Below, in pieces: positions 12,635-21,351 of a stretch of 33,371 nt of DNA (position 1 is the stretch's first letter; each line of letters opens with the position of its first letter). Source of the stretch: Candidatus Doudnabacteria bacterium RIFCSPHIGHO2_01_48_18. GTDB lineage: Bacteria > Patescibacteriota > Doudnabacteria > UBA920 > 2-01-FULL-46-14. A program made the position numbers and the translations under genes. The DNA lies in assembly GCA_001777515.1 (NCBI GenBank), contig MFEF01000011.1, positions 1,803 through 35,173 of the forward strand, in the 5' to 3' direction. The notes below the pieces were generated by a model. The model ran no database searches and had not been told where the DNA came from. It was given only the letters and a program-made list of their open reading frames with translations.

Positions 12635-15600
12635 ATGCATAAACCTAATAGATCTTTTGCACAAAAGGTCTTTGCTGCGGGTTTAGCAGTTACCACTGCT
12701 CTCTGGGCCTTCGGCGGCGTCCTCGCTGTAACAGCGGCGGCAGTCGAAGCACACCCAGCAGGCACGCTCGTCCTCTCCGGATCGACTGTCTGGCACATCT
12801 CCGATGACGGAACCATGCGCCAGGGTATTGATTCCCTGGCCAAGTTCCTCTCTCATCGCTACAGCTTTGCCAACGTTGTTCCAGCCAACTCTGCTGACCT
12901 GGCTTTGCCAGACGGCGGACTCTTGGGATGGGGCTCAGGCGTTCTGTTCAATGATGGTGGTACTGTCTATCAAGTATCAGGCGGAATGAAGCATGGCTTC
13001 ACCTCTGCCGCAGCCTTTACTGGGCTCGGTTTTAGCTTTGCCAACGTTGTTAATGCCAGCCTTGCCGGAGTTCCGGCAGGAGCCAACATTAGCGATGCGT
13101 CAGGCGCGCACAAAGAAGGAACCTTTGTTTCTTCAGCGGGCACAGTCTGGCAAATCACTGCTACAGGCCGAAAAGGTATTCCGGAGCCCGGAGTACTGTT
13201 CTCTTATGGCGCTGGCTTCAACCATGTTGTTGCTGCCAATGCCGCTGACCTCGCTCTAGCAAGCGAAGGCAATAGCACCTTCCGCACTGGATCCCTGGTC
13301 AATGATGGTGGAACTCTCTACGCGGTCACTGCGACAGCAAAGCGCGGTTTCCCATCAGCTTCCTGCTACACTGGCTTTGGATTTAATTTCTCAATGCCAG
13401 TCGCAGGCTCAACCACAGGTCTGACTGCCGGCGCTAACTACTGTGCTGACAGCGGTACACCACCTTCAACACCCCCACCTCCGGGATCGACAGGAACATT
13501 GATGGTTAGCCTGGCTTCTGATACACCGCCCGCTGGCGTTGCGATCAAGAGCGCGGCTCGCGTACCGTTCACCAAAGTCCAACTGACAGCCTCAGGCGGA
13601 GATGTCATTATTGACACCTGGCAAGTCAAACGCGCAGGCGTTTCCCAGGATTCTTCGTTCGTTGATGTCGACATCATTGATCTTTCCACCAACTCGACTA
13701 TCAACGAGAGTGGCAAGACTTTCAATTCTGACCACATTGCGAACTTCACCGAAGACATGACAATCCCATCGGGTACAACCAAGTACGTCATGCTTGCCGG
13801 CAACATTGCCGCGAGCCCAGGCGCTGGTGAGACCCCGGTCCTGCAGCTTTCTGCTGTGACTGTCAAGGGCGGTTCGGTGGTAGGCAGCTTCCCGATCAGC
13901 GGCAACGCAATGACGATCAATACTTCGATCACCATTGGCACAGCCACGGTTCAAAGAGGCGCTTACACTAACGCATCTTCGACCACCATCGAGGTAGGAA
14001 AGACGGCTTACACTTTCTTCTCCTTCCAGGTTCAGGCTGGTTCCACAGAAGATGTCGAGTTCAGCCAGATTAAAGTCTATCAATCTGGCAGCGCCAGCTT
14101 GACGACTGACATGGCGAACATCAAGCTTTTGAAAGATGGCACGGTACTGTCCTCTTCAGGCACAGTTTCCGGCAACTACATCAGCTTCAGCTTCCCGGTC
14201 CAGGTCATTCCGAAAGGACAGACCTTCCAGTTCCAGGTGCAAGCTGATGTTGTCAGCGGCTCGGCCAGAACCATCAAGCTTGGTATCTGGAGATCAACTG
14301 ACATTCTCGTCAAAGGCACGACCTATGGCGCGAACATCACCCCGACCTATTCTGGTACTGGATCCGGCAGCGGAACGAATGTGTTGCAGGACAACCAGTT
14401 TACTATCTCGAACGGCACCCTGAGAGTTGGCAGATCAGCCACAGTTGGCTCCACCAACATCGCGGTTGGTTCCAACCAAACCCTCGGTGCTTTCGAGTTC
14501 GAAGTCAAAGGCGAGCCGATCGTAATCACGGCTTTGACCTTGACGGTATCGTCATCCACCTCTGGAACGATTACAGAGGACGCGACTCAGGCTTATCGCC
14601 TTGTTGATTCAAGCGGCAAGACAGTTGCTGGTCCGACAGACATCACCAACAACGCCCTGACAGTTGCCTGGACTGACACATTCACAGCGCCGGTCGGTGT
14701 GAACCACTACAAAGTCGTGGCCACTGTGACCACAGGCGGCGGCTGGACAAGCAATGACACCATCACGGTGAGCATCAACACTCCAGCTTCAGCCGTTACG
14801 GCCAAAGGCGAAACGACTGGTCAGACCATCACTCCGACTCCGTCTTCCAACACGGCAGCTTCTCAACAGACCGTAAAATCGGCCTCGTTGACAGTTACCA
14901 AGAACTCCACGCCAACCAACAAGACTGTCATCACCAACTCGGTGGGCGTCTTGACGGGAAGCTGGTCGTTTGACGCAACGAACTCTGGCGAAGACATCCG
15001 AATCACAACTATTGCGGTTCGCGCGTCCACAACCGGTAAACTCAATGCGCTGACACTCAAAGAAGTCGCGAGTCCCGGCGGCACGGTAGTCAAAGCCCTA
15101 AGTCCGGTGAATGACAACCCGACTACAAGCAATGACAAGACCGCGACCTCCACATTCGCCCTTTCCGAGCCTTTGATAATCACCAAAGGAACAACCAAGG
15201 TTATTGACCTCTATTCCAACATTGGCTCTGATGCCTTGACTGGTGAGGTTGATGCCTGGGGTTTGACTGACACCACTTCTGCCACGAACGCTTCAGTTGT
15301 GGCTTACGGTGTCGCCACCGGTAACCGAGCAACAGTCACCTTAACCGCTCATGACGGTGCGGTTCTGACCATTGCAGGTTCCGGAACCCTGACCATCACG
15401 GAAGATGCATCATCTCCGGCTTCCCGCCTCGTGGTACACGGTACAACCGGTGTGTCCCTGGCCGAAGTCAGACTGAAAGCTTCCAACGAATCAGTTGACA
15501 TCACTGTCATGAAACTGCGCGTAGCTGACGGCGGTTTGGACAGCACAGCAGCTGGTGATTACACTCAGGTTTCCAAGGTCTACCTCAAGCTCGACGGCGC

Positions 15601-16528
15601 AGTTGTCGGCAGCTCCACGGGTTACACCCTTGGCGCGGCCAGCACCACGCTCAACTTTGAGCGCGGCCAGGTTACGGTTCCGGTCGGTGATGTCGGCAAA
15701 AAGCTGACCATCTCGGCTGATATCGTCAATCTTGGCACCAACGAGCCAGGAACCTCGAACGCTGACATTGCTGTCGGTCTTAACGGCGCCAATGCCTTCA
15801 CAGCGGTTGGCAACGGCTCGAACACCACTCTGGGACTCTCGAGCAAGACCTACACTGATTCAACCGGCAGCGCGGTCATCCTGCACAAAGCAGTTCCGTC
15901 GGTAGTTATCGAAACTCCGACCAACAACCTTGCTTCGACTGCAGTCTTGCACCGCGTCAAGGTTTCCGCGGTCGGCGGGCAAATTGGTCTCTACCAATTG
16001 GCTTACGCTGTGACCTCTTCCGGTCCCGACGTCATTGTGTCTAACTACTACACCAGACTCGCGTCCTGCACAGGTTGTGGAGGCGTAGCTGACGGTGTAC
16101 AATTGGGCGCCACTGATTCTACCGGAACGCCAATGGGTGCTCTGGACATAGACATTGTGGTCTCGGCAATTGACTCTACCCAGGCGCACGGCAAGGCGTA
16201 TCTGCAGATCGCCTCTGGCGCTACTGCCACTATCGATCTGTATGCTAGCGTTGTTTTGACCACCGGTGCGGATTCAGTATCCACCAGACTCTTGGGTGAT
16301 GCTGCGTCAAGCACTCTCGATGCCAACTTCTCTAACGGTCATCGAGCCGGCGCGTTTGCAACGACCGGTCTGCAGCAAGGCAACTTTGTCTGGTCTGACC
16401 TGCGCTCCGCTGATTCACAAAGCCTCGGTTCCGGCACTGCCACTACCTCGGCCCAGTGGTTCAACGGCTACTATGTCTCAGGTCTCGGCCCGACAGCGAC
16501 CACCTCTCCGGTTACTGTAGGCGAATAA
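12635..16528 (+). CDS. S-layer-like secreted surface protein
   Basis: The 1297-residue protein has a signal peptide (about residues 1-39, A-V-T-A-A-A-V-E-A), four imperfect repeats of about 52-57 residues (about 42-95, 101-152, 161-212, 218-270; each with G-x-L-V/F, a D-G-G-T-V-Y or S-T-V-W turn and G-F/I-P/D-S) and a Pro-rich linker (about 273-287). More than 1000 residues of Thr/Ser-rich beta domains follow. It has no transmembrane anchor and no LPxTG. The strong ribosome site, its own long upstream region and a strong terminator suggest a major, highly expressed surface protein, as in the S-layer candidates of CPR cells. Codon use is more uniform and GC-richer than in neighbours. The four repeats may be the cell-wall-attachment part, by analogy only. 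Confidence 0.82.
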   Translation: MHKPNRSFAQKVFAAGLAVTTALWAFGGVLAVTAAAVEAHPAGTLVLSGSTVWHISDDGTMRQGIDSLAKFLSHRYSFANVVPANSADLALPDGGLLGWGSGVLFNDGGTVYQVSGGMKHGFTSAAAFTGLGFSFANVVNASLAGVPAGANISDASGAHKEGTFVSSAGTVWQITATGRKGIPEPGVLFSYGAGFNHVVAANAADLALASEGNSTFRTGSLVNDGGTLYAVTATAKRGFPSASCYTGFGFNFSMPVAGSTTGLTAGANYCADSGTPPSTPPPPGSTGTLMVSLASDTPPAGVAIKSAARVPFTKVQLTASGGDVIIDTWQVKRAGVSQDSSFVDVDIIDLSTNSTINESGKTFNSDHIANFTEDMTIPSGTTKYVMLAGNIAASPGAGETPVLQLSAVTVKGGSVVGSFPISGNAMTINTSITIGTATVQRGAYTNASSTTIEVGKTAYTFFSFQVQAGSTEDVEFSQIKVYQSGSASLTTDMANIKLLKDGTVLSSSGTVSGNYISFSFPVQVIPKGQTFQFQVQADVVSGSARTIKLGIWRSTDILVKGTTYGANITPTYSGTGSGSGTNVLQDNQFTISNGTLRVGRSATVGSTNIAVGSNQTLGAFEFEVKGEPIVITALTLTVSSSTSGTITEDATQAYRLVDSSGKTVAGPTDITNNALTVAWTDTFTAPVGVNHYKVVATVTTGGGWTSNDTITVSINTPASAVTAKGETTGQTITPTPSSNTAASQQTVKSASLTVTKNSTPTNKTVITNSVGVLTGSWSFDATNSGEDIRITTIAVRASTTGKLNALTLKEVASPGGTVVKALSPVNDNPTTSNDKTATSTFALSEPLIITKGTTKVIDLYSNIGSDALTGEVDAWGLTDTTSATNASVVAYGVATGNRATVTLTAHDGAVLTIAGSGTLTITEDASSPASRLVVHGTTGVSLAEVRLKASNESVDITVMKLRVADGGLDSTAAGDYTQVSKVYLKLDGAVVGSSTGYTLGAASTTLNFERGQVTVPVGDVGKKLTISADIVNLGTNEPGTSNADIAVGLNGANAFTAVGNGSNTTLGLSSKTYTDSTGSAVILHKAVPSVVIETPTNNLASTAVLHRVKVSAVGGQIGLYQLAYAVTSSGPDVIVSNYYTRLASCTGCGGVADGVQLGATDSTGTPMGALDIDIVVSAIDSTQAHGKAYLQIASGATATIDLYASVVLTTGADSVSTRLLGDAASSTLDANFSNGHRAGAFATTGLQQGNFVWSDLRSADSQSLGSGTATTSAQWFNGYYVSGLGPTATTSPVTVGE

Positions 16529-16567
16529 ACACCGCCCTCGTTTCTGGTTGCAGGTTAGTTGCAACAA

Positions 16568-16595
16568 GAGCCCCCTCTAAAAGAGGGGGCTCTTT
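16568..16595 (+). terminator. Strong intrinsic terminator after S-layer gene
   Basis: An 11-base perfect stem, GAGCCCCCTCT (16568-16578) with AGAGGGGGCTC (16582-16592), has a 3-base loop followed by T residues. It ends the S-layer transcript. Confidence 0.9.
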
Positions 16596-16639
16596 ATCCA
16601 GCACCACTTTTTGTGATCCAAAAGTGGTGCTGGATTTAT
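16593..16639. repeat. Palindromic element, intergenic copy (perfect 16-base arms)
   Basis: 16596-16611 and 16620-16635 are perfectly complementary around an 8-base loop. TTTAT (16593-16597) and ATTTAT (16634-16639) flank the core. The arms contain CCAGCACC/GGTGCTGG as in the copy at 25205. It sits directly behind the terminator, and its T-rich right side could add to termination. Confidence 0.75.
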
Positions 16640-16653
16640 TTTTGCGTCGATTG

Positions 16654-16659
16654 TATAAT
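16654..16659 (+). promoter_or_regulatory. -10 box of the TPR/ligase operon
   Basis: A perfect TATAAT (16654-16659) lies 8 bases before the ATG at 16668. Transcription would start within a base or two of the ATG, excluding the upstream TTG at 16662 as start and implying a nearly leaderless mRNA. No strong -35 is seen. Confidence 0.55.
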
Positions 16660-16667
16660 GCTTGAAC

Positions 16668-17378
16668 ATGTCTAAGCGAATTAAAATTATTGCGGGAATA
16701 ATCGGCGTAGCAGCCGCCATCTTTGGTTTGCTTGCGTATTATCAAAGCCAAGGCATTTTGAAAATTTTTCCTTCCCGCGAAGATCGGCGCATCGAGCAGA
16801 TCCTGACGATTGATCGCTCAAAATTCGGAAAGCCAGAAGGATTACCTGACGAAAAATTTGAAGAAGAAATCGCCAAGCTCGCAGATTTAAAAAAACAGAT
16901 AGAACAAAAGCCGGATGACCCGACGTTGTGGTTTGCTTTTGCCTTTACAAAAGATTTCCTCAACGACCACGAAGGGTCGGTTGCCGCCTGGGAAAAATCT
17001 TTTGAACTGCAGCCGCTCGATTTTCGCACGCCTGTAAACATGGCTAATGTGTATCAGTATTTTCTCAAGGATTATAAAAAGGCCGAGTTTTATTACCGCG
17101 AGGGCCTGAAACTCAAGGCTGATTACACCATTGCTTACCAGGGGCTTGCTGATTTGTATCGGTTTAACTGGAAAGAAAAGCAGAATTTGTTTGAACCGCT
17201 GATGGAGGAAGCCATCCAAAAAGATCCGGCTAACAAGGCCTCGTACCTTGTCGGCCTTATTGAATATTTTGTTCGCGGCGGAGATTTGACTCGGGGGCAA
17301 GCTTTGTTCAATGAGCTCAAGACTCTTGATCCAAAAGAGGCCAGTGAGTTGAAAACCGATTATCCGCAACTACAATAA
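16668..17378 (+). CDS. Membrane-anchored TPR protein
   Basis: The 236-residue product has one N-terminal transmembrane helix (about residues 6-25) and a soluble part with three or more tetratricopeptide-like helical pairs (about 75-215; e.g. W-F-A-F-A-F-T-K-D, A-A-W-E-K-S-F-E-L, K-A-E-F-Y-Y-R-E-G-L-K-L-K). TPRs mediate protein contacts. The stop overlaps the ATG of the O-antigen-ligase-like gene by one base (TAATG), so it probably acts with that enzyme at the membrane. ATG 16668 is chosen from the promoter position. Confidence 0.78.
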   Translation: MSKRIKIIAGIIGVAAAIFGLLAYYQSQGILKIFPSREDRRIEQILTIDRSKFGKPEGLPDEKFEEEIAKLADLKKQIEQKPDDPTLWFAFAFTKDFLNDHEGSVAAWEKSFELQPLDFRTPVNMANVYQYFLKDYKKAEFYYREGLKLKADYTIAYQGLADLYRFNWKEKQNLFEPLMEEAIQKDPANKASYLVGLIEYFVRGGDLTRGQALFNELKTLDPKEASELKTDYPQLQ

Positions 17379-19657
17379 TGAGTATCTGGAAAAAAATCTC
17401 TCTCTATACGATTTATATTGGCATCGGCGCGATTTTGGTTTCGCCCATCCTCGTGGACAACCGGCTATTTTTTCCGTTCATCACCACCAAGGTTTTTTTG
17501 TTCCGCGTTGTTGTGGAAATAATTTTTTTGGCATTCTTGGCGCTAAATATTGTCTCCGAGGAATATCGTCCGAAATGGAGCTGGCCACTGGTATTATTGA
17601 CGGCTTTTGTAGCGGTGGCCGCAATGTCATCCCTGCTTGGCGGGAATTTTTACCTAAGTTTTTGGGGGGATATAGAGCGCGGCGAAGGGCTTAACCTCTG
17701 GCTGCATTTACTCGCGTTTTTTGTCATCCTCACAAGCGTGGTGCGCACACGAGAGGCCTGGCTCAAGCTGCTGGATTTTTCCCTGGGTGCAAGTTTGCTT
17801 TTGGGATTTTTCGGGCTGGGACAAGTGCTGAAGATAGAGAATTTGCTGGCGACTTCCGGAACCCGTGTTGACGCCACGCTGGGCAATCCAGCGTTTTTCG
17901 CTGCTTATTTATTGCTTCAGATCGGAATTGCTTTTATACTCTTCACGCTTCGCCAATCCAAAATTGCCAGAGGTTATTATATAGCGGTGATCTTGTTTTA
18001 TACTTTTCTGATTTTTACAACGCAGACCAGAGGCGCGGTCATGGGCCTGGCCGCCGGCCTCATCGTCGGTGCGATGCTGATGGCTTGGGTTAACCGCGAA
18101 AACGTCAGGGTGCGCCGCTTAAGCATCGGCCTCCTCCTCGCGGTACTGCTCGCGCTCGGTTCACTTTATGCTTCCCGCGACACAGCTTTTGTGAAAAATT
18201 CTTTTTTGCAGAGAATTGCCAACATCTCCCCGAACAACCGCACGGCTCAAACGCGGCTCGTGACCTGGAGCGCTGCTTGGGATGGGTGGAAAGAAAAATT
18301 TGTGCTGGGTTGGGGGCTGGAGAATTTCGACGTAGTGTTCAATAAAAATTTCCCGCCGTCAATTTATGAAGACGAGGGGTCGGTGGTGTGGTTTGACCGC
18401 GCCCACAATGTCATACTCGACCGCGGCGTGACTACGGGCATTTTGGGCCTCGGTTTATTTTTAACATTCCTTATCTATCCTGCATATCGTTTGCTGCGCT
18501 ATTTCCTGCGCGATCCGCTGTCACGCAATATATCCATAGTGGGGGCGAGCCTGACTGTGGCTTACCTTGTCCAGGATTTGTTTATTTTTGAAGCAGTGGT
18601 AACGTACATGAGTTTGTTTGTGATCTTGGCATTTTTTACCGCGCAATATCTTCCGCAATACGGTTTCAGTTTTGCTTTACCGCGCAAAGCAATCCTTGCG
18701 GCCGCAATCCTATTTACGCTTCTGCTCGGGCCGATGATTTGGAAGCTGAACCTGGAGCCTTTGCGCGTAAATGCTCAGGCAGTAGACGCGCTTCGCTCCG
18801 ATCCGGAAAAAGAAGACTTTTATCTAATCGTGGACCGTTTCAAAAAAGTTTTGGAGCGGAAGGACTATGGCAATCAGGAGTACCGCATCCAGTTTATCGA
18901 ATTTGTTGACAGGATGCTTGGCAACGCAGGCCAAATTGTGGAGCGCGTCGAACCAGTCCTAGAGTACACTGACCAGCAGGGCGAGAAGCAAATCGAAGAG
19001 AACCCGGAAAATGCCAAAAATTTGCTGCTGGTGATGCGCCATTACAATTTCACCTACGCGGCGTACGAGGACCGGAAAATCGAACGGCTGAACAAAGCCC
19101 TGGATTTGTACCGCGACCTGAGCGAGCTTAGCCCGACCAGGCCCCAGATCCATCATGAAGCTGGGTATTCCTACCTATTTCTTTATAAGGAATATAAAGC
19201 TTTGCAAGACGATGATCGCGCGGAGCAGGCGCGCCAATCCGCAGAGGAAATGTTTCGCAAAGCCATTGATTTAAACCCCAAGGTGGTAGAATCGTACGTC
19301 AACCTCATTATGCTGTATTTCAACAGCGGTGAAGACAGCAAAATCGAACAAGTAATAGCGCAAATGGACGAACGGCAGGTAAATTTTCGAGTGACAGCTC
19401 ATTTGGAGAGGCTTTCCAATCTGGCGCGCAGCAATGAGCGCCTGCGCTGGATCGGATATTTCAATGAAGATGTGGTCAAACTAAACCCGGACAATGTCCA
19501 GGCCTGGATCAATCTTGCGCTTTTTTATGCGACCAGCGGCGATCGGGCCAAAGCCATAGAAATCGCCCAGAAGATCAAAGCGTTCGGCGGCCAATATGTA
19601 GAGCAAGCCGAGATCTTCATCCAGAGCGTCAACCGCGGAGAGTACGAGAAGAAATAA
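17378..19657 (+). CDS. O-antigen ligase/polymerase-family membrane protein fused to TPR domain
   Basis: The first approximately 450 residues contain about 11-12 hydrophobic helices, with T-T-Q-T-R-G-A-V-M-G-L (about residue 209-219) and an external loop carrying F-D-R-A-H-N-V-I-L-D-R-G. The R-G and A-H-N motifs are typical of the Wzy/WaaL (O-antigen ligase) family, which transfers or polymerises lipid-linked glycans outside the membrane. Residues about 540-750 form TPR repeats (A-W-I-N-L-A-L-F-Y-A-T-S-G-D-R-A-K-A). The fusion is common in bacteria without lipopolysaccharide, where the enzyme may attach glycans to surface polymers or proteins such as pilins. It links functionally to the sugar cluster from 23177 onward. 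Confidence 0.85.
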   Translation: MSIWKKISLYTIYIGIGAILVSPILVDNRLFFPFITTKVFLFRVVVEIIFLAFLALNIVSEEYRPKWSWPLVLLTAFVAVAAMSSLLGGNFYLSFWGDIERGEGLNLWLHLLAFFVILTSVVRTREAWLKLLDFSLGASLLLGFFGLGQVLKIENLLATSGTRVDATLGNPAFFAAYLLLQIGIAFILFTLRQSKIARGYYIAVILFYTFLIFTTQTRGAVMGLAAGLIVGAMLMAWVNRENVRVRRLSIGLLLAVLLALGSLYASRDTAFVKNSFLQRIANISPNNRTAQTRLVTWSAAWDGWKEKFVLGWGLENFDVVFNKNFPPSIYEDEGSVVWFDRAHNVILDRGVTTGILGLGLFLTFLIYPAYRLLRYFLRDPLSRNISIVGASLTVAYLVQDLFIFEAVVTYMSLFVILAFFTAQYLPQYGFSFALPRKAILAAAILFTLLLGPMIWKLNLEPLRVNAQAVDALRSDPEKEDFYLIVDRFKKVLERKDYGNQEYRIQFIEFVDRMLGNAGQIVERVEPVLEYTDQQGEKQIEENPENAKNLLLVMRHYNFTYAAYEDRKIERLNKALDLYRDLSELSPTRPQIHHEAGYSYLFLYKEYKALQDDDRAEQARQSAEEMFRKAIDLNPKVVESYVNLIMLYFNSGEDSKIEQVIAQMDERQVNFRVTAHLERLSNLARSNERLRWIGYFNEDVVKLNPDNVQAWINLALFYATSGDRAKAIEIAQKIKAFGGQYVEQAEIFIQSVNRGEYEKK

Positions 19658-19667
19658 ATTAACCAGA

Positions 19668-19961
19668 GTGATAAAATTAATCATTGGTATAATTATCGGG
19701 GCTGTGCTGGTTTGGTTGTTCTGGAAACCAAAGAGGCGCGATTTAGGCAATCTGGCACAGCAGCAGCTGCGAGAGAAAAATTTAGAAAAAGTTTTGGACC
19801 TCGCCCGTACAAAGGGCCAGGTTGGCAATGACGATGTGGAGCAAGCTTTGCAAATATCCAATGCCACTGCCGAGAGGTATCTCGACGAACTCGAATCGAT
19901 AGGCAAGCTCATCCAAATTGGCAAAACAGGTCGAAACGTAACCTACAAGCTCAAGCAATAA
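19668..19961 (+). CDS. Small membrane-anchored winged-helix protein
   Basis: The start is GTG at 19668. One transmembrane helix (residues 2-20) and a K-P-K-R-R stop-transfer segment are followed by a winged-helix-like domain (about residues 30-97: a helix, then D-V-E-Q-A-L-Q-I-S-N-A-T-A-E-R-Y-L-D-E-L-E, then a K-T-G-R-N-V-T-Y-K-L wing). It resembles DeoR/MarR-like DNA-binding folds tethered to the membrane. The target is unknown. It is the last gene before the palindrome at 19974 and is probably cotranscribed with the ligase. Confidence 0.68.
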   Translation: MIKLIIGIIIGAVLVWLFWKPKRRDLGNLAQQQLREKNLEKVLDLARTKGQVGNDDVEQALQISNATAERYLDELESIGKLIQIGKTGRNVTYKLKQ

Positions 19962-19973
19962 AGCCCATTCCCG

Positions 19974-20000
19974 AACACCTCAACGCCGTGTTGAGGTGTT
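19974..20000. repeat. 27-base palindrome at the left edge of the DGR island (also terminator-like)
   Basis: AACACCTCAAC (19974-19984) pairs perfectly with GTTGAGGTGTT (19990-20000) around a 5-base loop. A related 27-base palindrome, identical at 21 of 27 positions, is at 23171-23197, at the other edge of the island. It may terminate the ligase operon, though the T run after it is short, and the -35 box of the next gene begins just 3 bases later. Confidence 0.7.
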
Positions 20001-20002
20001 GT

Positions 20003-20031
20003 TTGACAACAGCTTATCAGGGAGTTATTCT
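20003..20031 (+). promoter_or_regulatory. Promoter for leaderless coiled-coil gene
   Basis: TTGACA (20003-20008), a 17-base spacer and TATTCT (20026-20031). The ATG at 20038 is where transcription should begin, so the mRNA would lack a leader, as for the toxin-antitoxin-like modules at 1410 and 3422. Confidence 0.65.
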
Positions 20032-20037
20032 AAAAAT

Positions 20038-20301
20038 ATGCCCAAGAAAAATATCACAAACGAAGATTTGGCGGTAATGATGAAAAAAGGCTTTGATGGC
20101 ATGGATGATCGATTTAACCGCATGGAAACGGACATGGATGTTATGAAATCCGATATGCAAGGATTGAAAATAGGCCAAGAAGACATAAAGCTTCGGCTTG
20201 ATCAAGCCGCATACCGTTTTGAACTTCAAGCGCTGCAAAAACGGGTTGAGGTTTTGGAAAAACGCTCTGGCATTGAGCCAACAAAAGTGAAACAATCTTA
20301 A
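20038..20301 (+). CDS. Small coiled-coil protein of unknown function
   Basis: The 87-residue protein is highly charged and almost entirely helical, with regular heptads (M-D-D-R-F-N-R-M-E-T-D-M-D-V-M-K and the region up to L-E-K-R). Similar short proteins occur widely in CPR genomes and are sometimes annotated as SlyX-like or hypothetical; I cannot assign a function. It has its own promoter and terminator and lies inside the palindrome-bounded DGR island, so it might be an accessory gene, but this rests on position only. Confidence 0.7.
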   Translation: MPKKNITNEDLAVMMKKGFDGMDDRFNRMETDMDVMKSDMQGLKIGQEDIKLRLDQAAYRFELQALQKRVEVLEKRSGIEPTKVKQS

Positions 20302-20323
20302 CACCCCATATTTAAACCTGTCT

Positions 20324-20354
20324 GCCCCGATGATAAATCGGGGCTTGTTTTTTC
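20324..20354 (+). terminator. Intrinsic terminator after coiled-coil gene
   Basis: GCCCCGAT (20324-20331) and ATCGGGGC (20337-20344) form a perfect stem with a 5-base loop, followed by TTGTTTTTTC. It separates the coiled-coil gene from the DGR target gene. Confidence 0.88.
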
Positions 20355-20373
20355 TGTGCAAATATGCTATAGT
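20345..20373 (+). promoter_or_regulatory. Candidate promoter of the DGR target gene
   Basis: TTGTTT (20345-20350), a 17-base spacer and TATAGT (20368-20373) preceded by TGC (extended -10). The -35 overlaps the T run of the upstream terminator. It implies a leader of about 78 bases before the ATG at 20458, which has AGG/GGAGG-type pairing at 20449-20453. Confidence 0.5.
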
Positions 20374-20457
20374 AGGTTGTTTTCTCAATGCTGAGGAACC
20401 CTGGGCCACGGGCAGTGGCAAATTGCTTTCGGACTTTCAGTCTGAAATGGAGGATAT

Positions 20458-21339
20458 ATGGCTAAATACAGCCATTGGAGAGACGGACAGCACGAAGCCC
20501 TGATTAATATTTTGGGCGAAGATAATGCTTTGGCGCTTTTGCGTGGTGAGAAAGCCGTTAGTTTTCAGGATGTAAAACTTTTACATTTTGACAGTAACGG
20601 CCGGTGCATTCCTCGCAATCTGACGAATAAAGTCTGTGATCCGAATACGGATTTTCATCTCGTTCAGCCCAAGCTTGACTATGGCGTGCGTCTGGCGCGC
20701 ATCGGTGAATGTCTGCATGCCGGCCTCATGATTTCGGCCGCAGAGTTTGAGGATCGCTGTCAGAAACTTCTGGAGCGTCTCGGCAAAGACGAGCTGTGTG
20801 GCAACATCGTCAAAGCAGTTCATCTGCCGATCTGCATCCCGCAGACGCAGGTTACTGACTATGGCGAAGCGCTCAATCCCTTCTTGCTTGGCGTTGACTG
20901 TTCCTATCCGCAAGAGTTTTCAGGGCGGACGTTCAACAATTACCGCGAAGACGATCTGGCTAAGAAGGTAAAGATCGTTCCTGGAATCCGCCACGATGCC
21001 CTTGTGGAAAAACTGGCCGGAGGACATGCGGTCGGAGTTTATTTCCCGAATCCGATGCAGGGATTTTCAGTTCTGGCCCAGCGCGAGCAGATTGAAGTTC
21101 TGCCGCCGTGGTTCTGGCTCTCGGGCGGGTTCGATGCAGTGACGGCGATGGTTGCTTACCCCGATGTTCTTGCCCGTGATTGGAGCACGCCGGGCTTGGA
21201 CTTTTCTGCATTACAGTGGCAGGGCGCTCGGGGCTCGCTGTACTTCAAGGCCAATGACGCGGAGCTGAAGTTCGACCGCGGGGGCAATCTCGGCGGTGCC
21301 GACGACTACTATTCTGGCGGTCTGTTCGTCCTCGGGTAG
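20458..21339 (+). CDS. DGR target protein with C-terminal variable region
   Basis: The 293-residue protein starts at ATG 20458 after a GGAGG ribosome site. No signal peptide or membrane helix is seen. The N-terminal 240 residues are a folded domain that I do not recognise, with features such as D-Y-G-V-R-L-A-R and W-F-W-L-S-G-G-F-D-A. The last 40 codons (residues 254-293) are the variable repeat. They end in G-G-L-F-V-L-G, like known DGR targets, whose C-terminal domains are often C-type-lectin-like. Nine residues differ from the template: G256, G259, Y262, A268, R274, G275, G280, D282 and Y284. Target proteins use this region to bind ligands. Without an export signal, the ligand could be intracellular, or export uses an unrecognised route. 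Confidence 0.85.
   Translation: MAKYSHWRDGQHEALINILGEDNALALLRGEKAVSFQDVKLLHFDSNGRCIPRNLTNKVCDPNTDFHLVQPKLDYGVRLARIGECLHAGLMISAAEFEDRCQKLLERLGKDELCGNIVKAVHLPICIPQTQVTDYGEALNPFLLGVDCSYPQEFSGRTFNNYREDDLAKKVKIVPGIRHDALVEKLAGGHAVGVYFPNPMQGFSVLAQREQIEVLPPWFWLSGGFDAVTAMVAYPDVLARDWSTPGLDFSALQWQGARGSLYFKANDAELKFDRGGNLGGADDYYSGGLFVLG
21217..21335 (+). repeat. DGR variable repeat (VR)
   Basis: These 119 bases align without gaps to 21665-21783. I count 15 differences: 12 at positions where the template has A (7 to G or more, the rest to C or T) and 3 at other bases (21232, 21238, and the third base of codon 268). Most changes fall in AAC, AAT, AAG or GAC template codons. The last 26 bases (21310-21335) match the template exactly, as expected for the initiation-of-mutagenic-homing end. 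Confidence 0.93.
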
Positions 21340-21351
21340 TGCTGGTCTTTG

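Noticed and set aside
12635-16528. Several open frames within the S-layer gene on both strands
   Set aside because: Shadows caused by uniform codon use in the long coding frame; low-complexity translations without family motifs.
20374-20457. Leader of the DGR target gene as a riboswitch
   Set aside because: Some short complementary segments exist, but nothing matches a riboswitch class that I can recognise.
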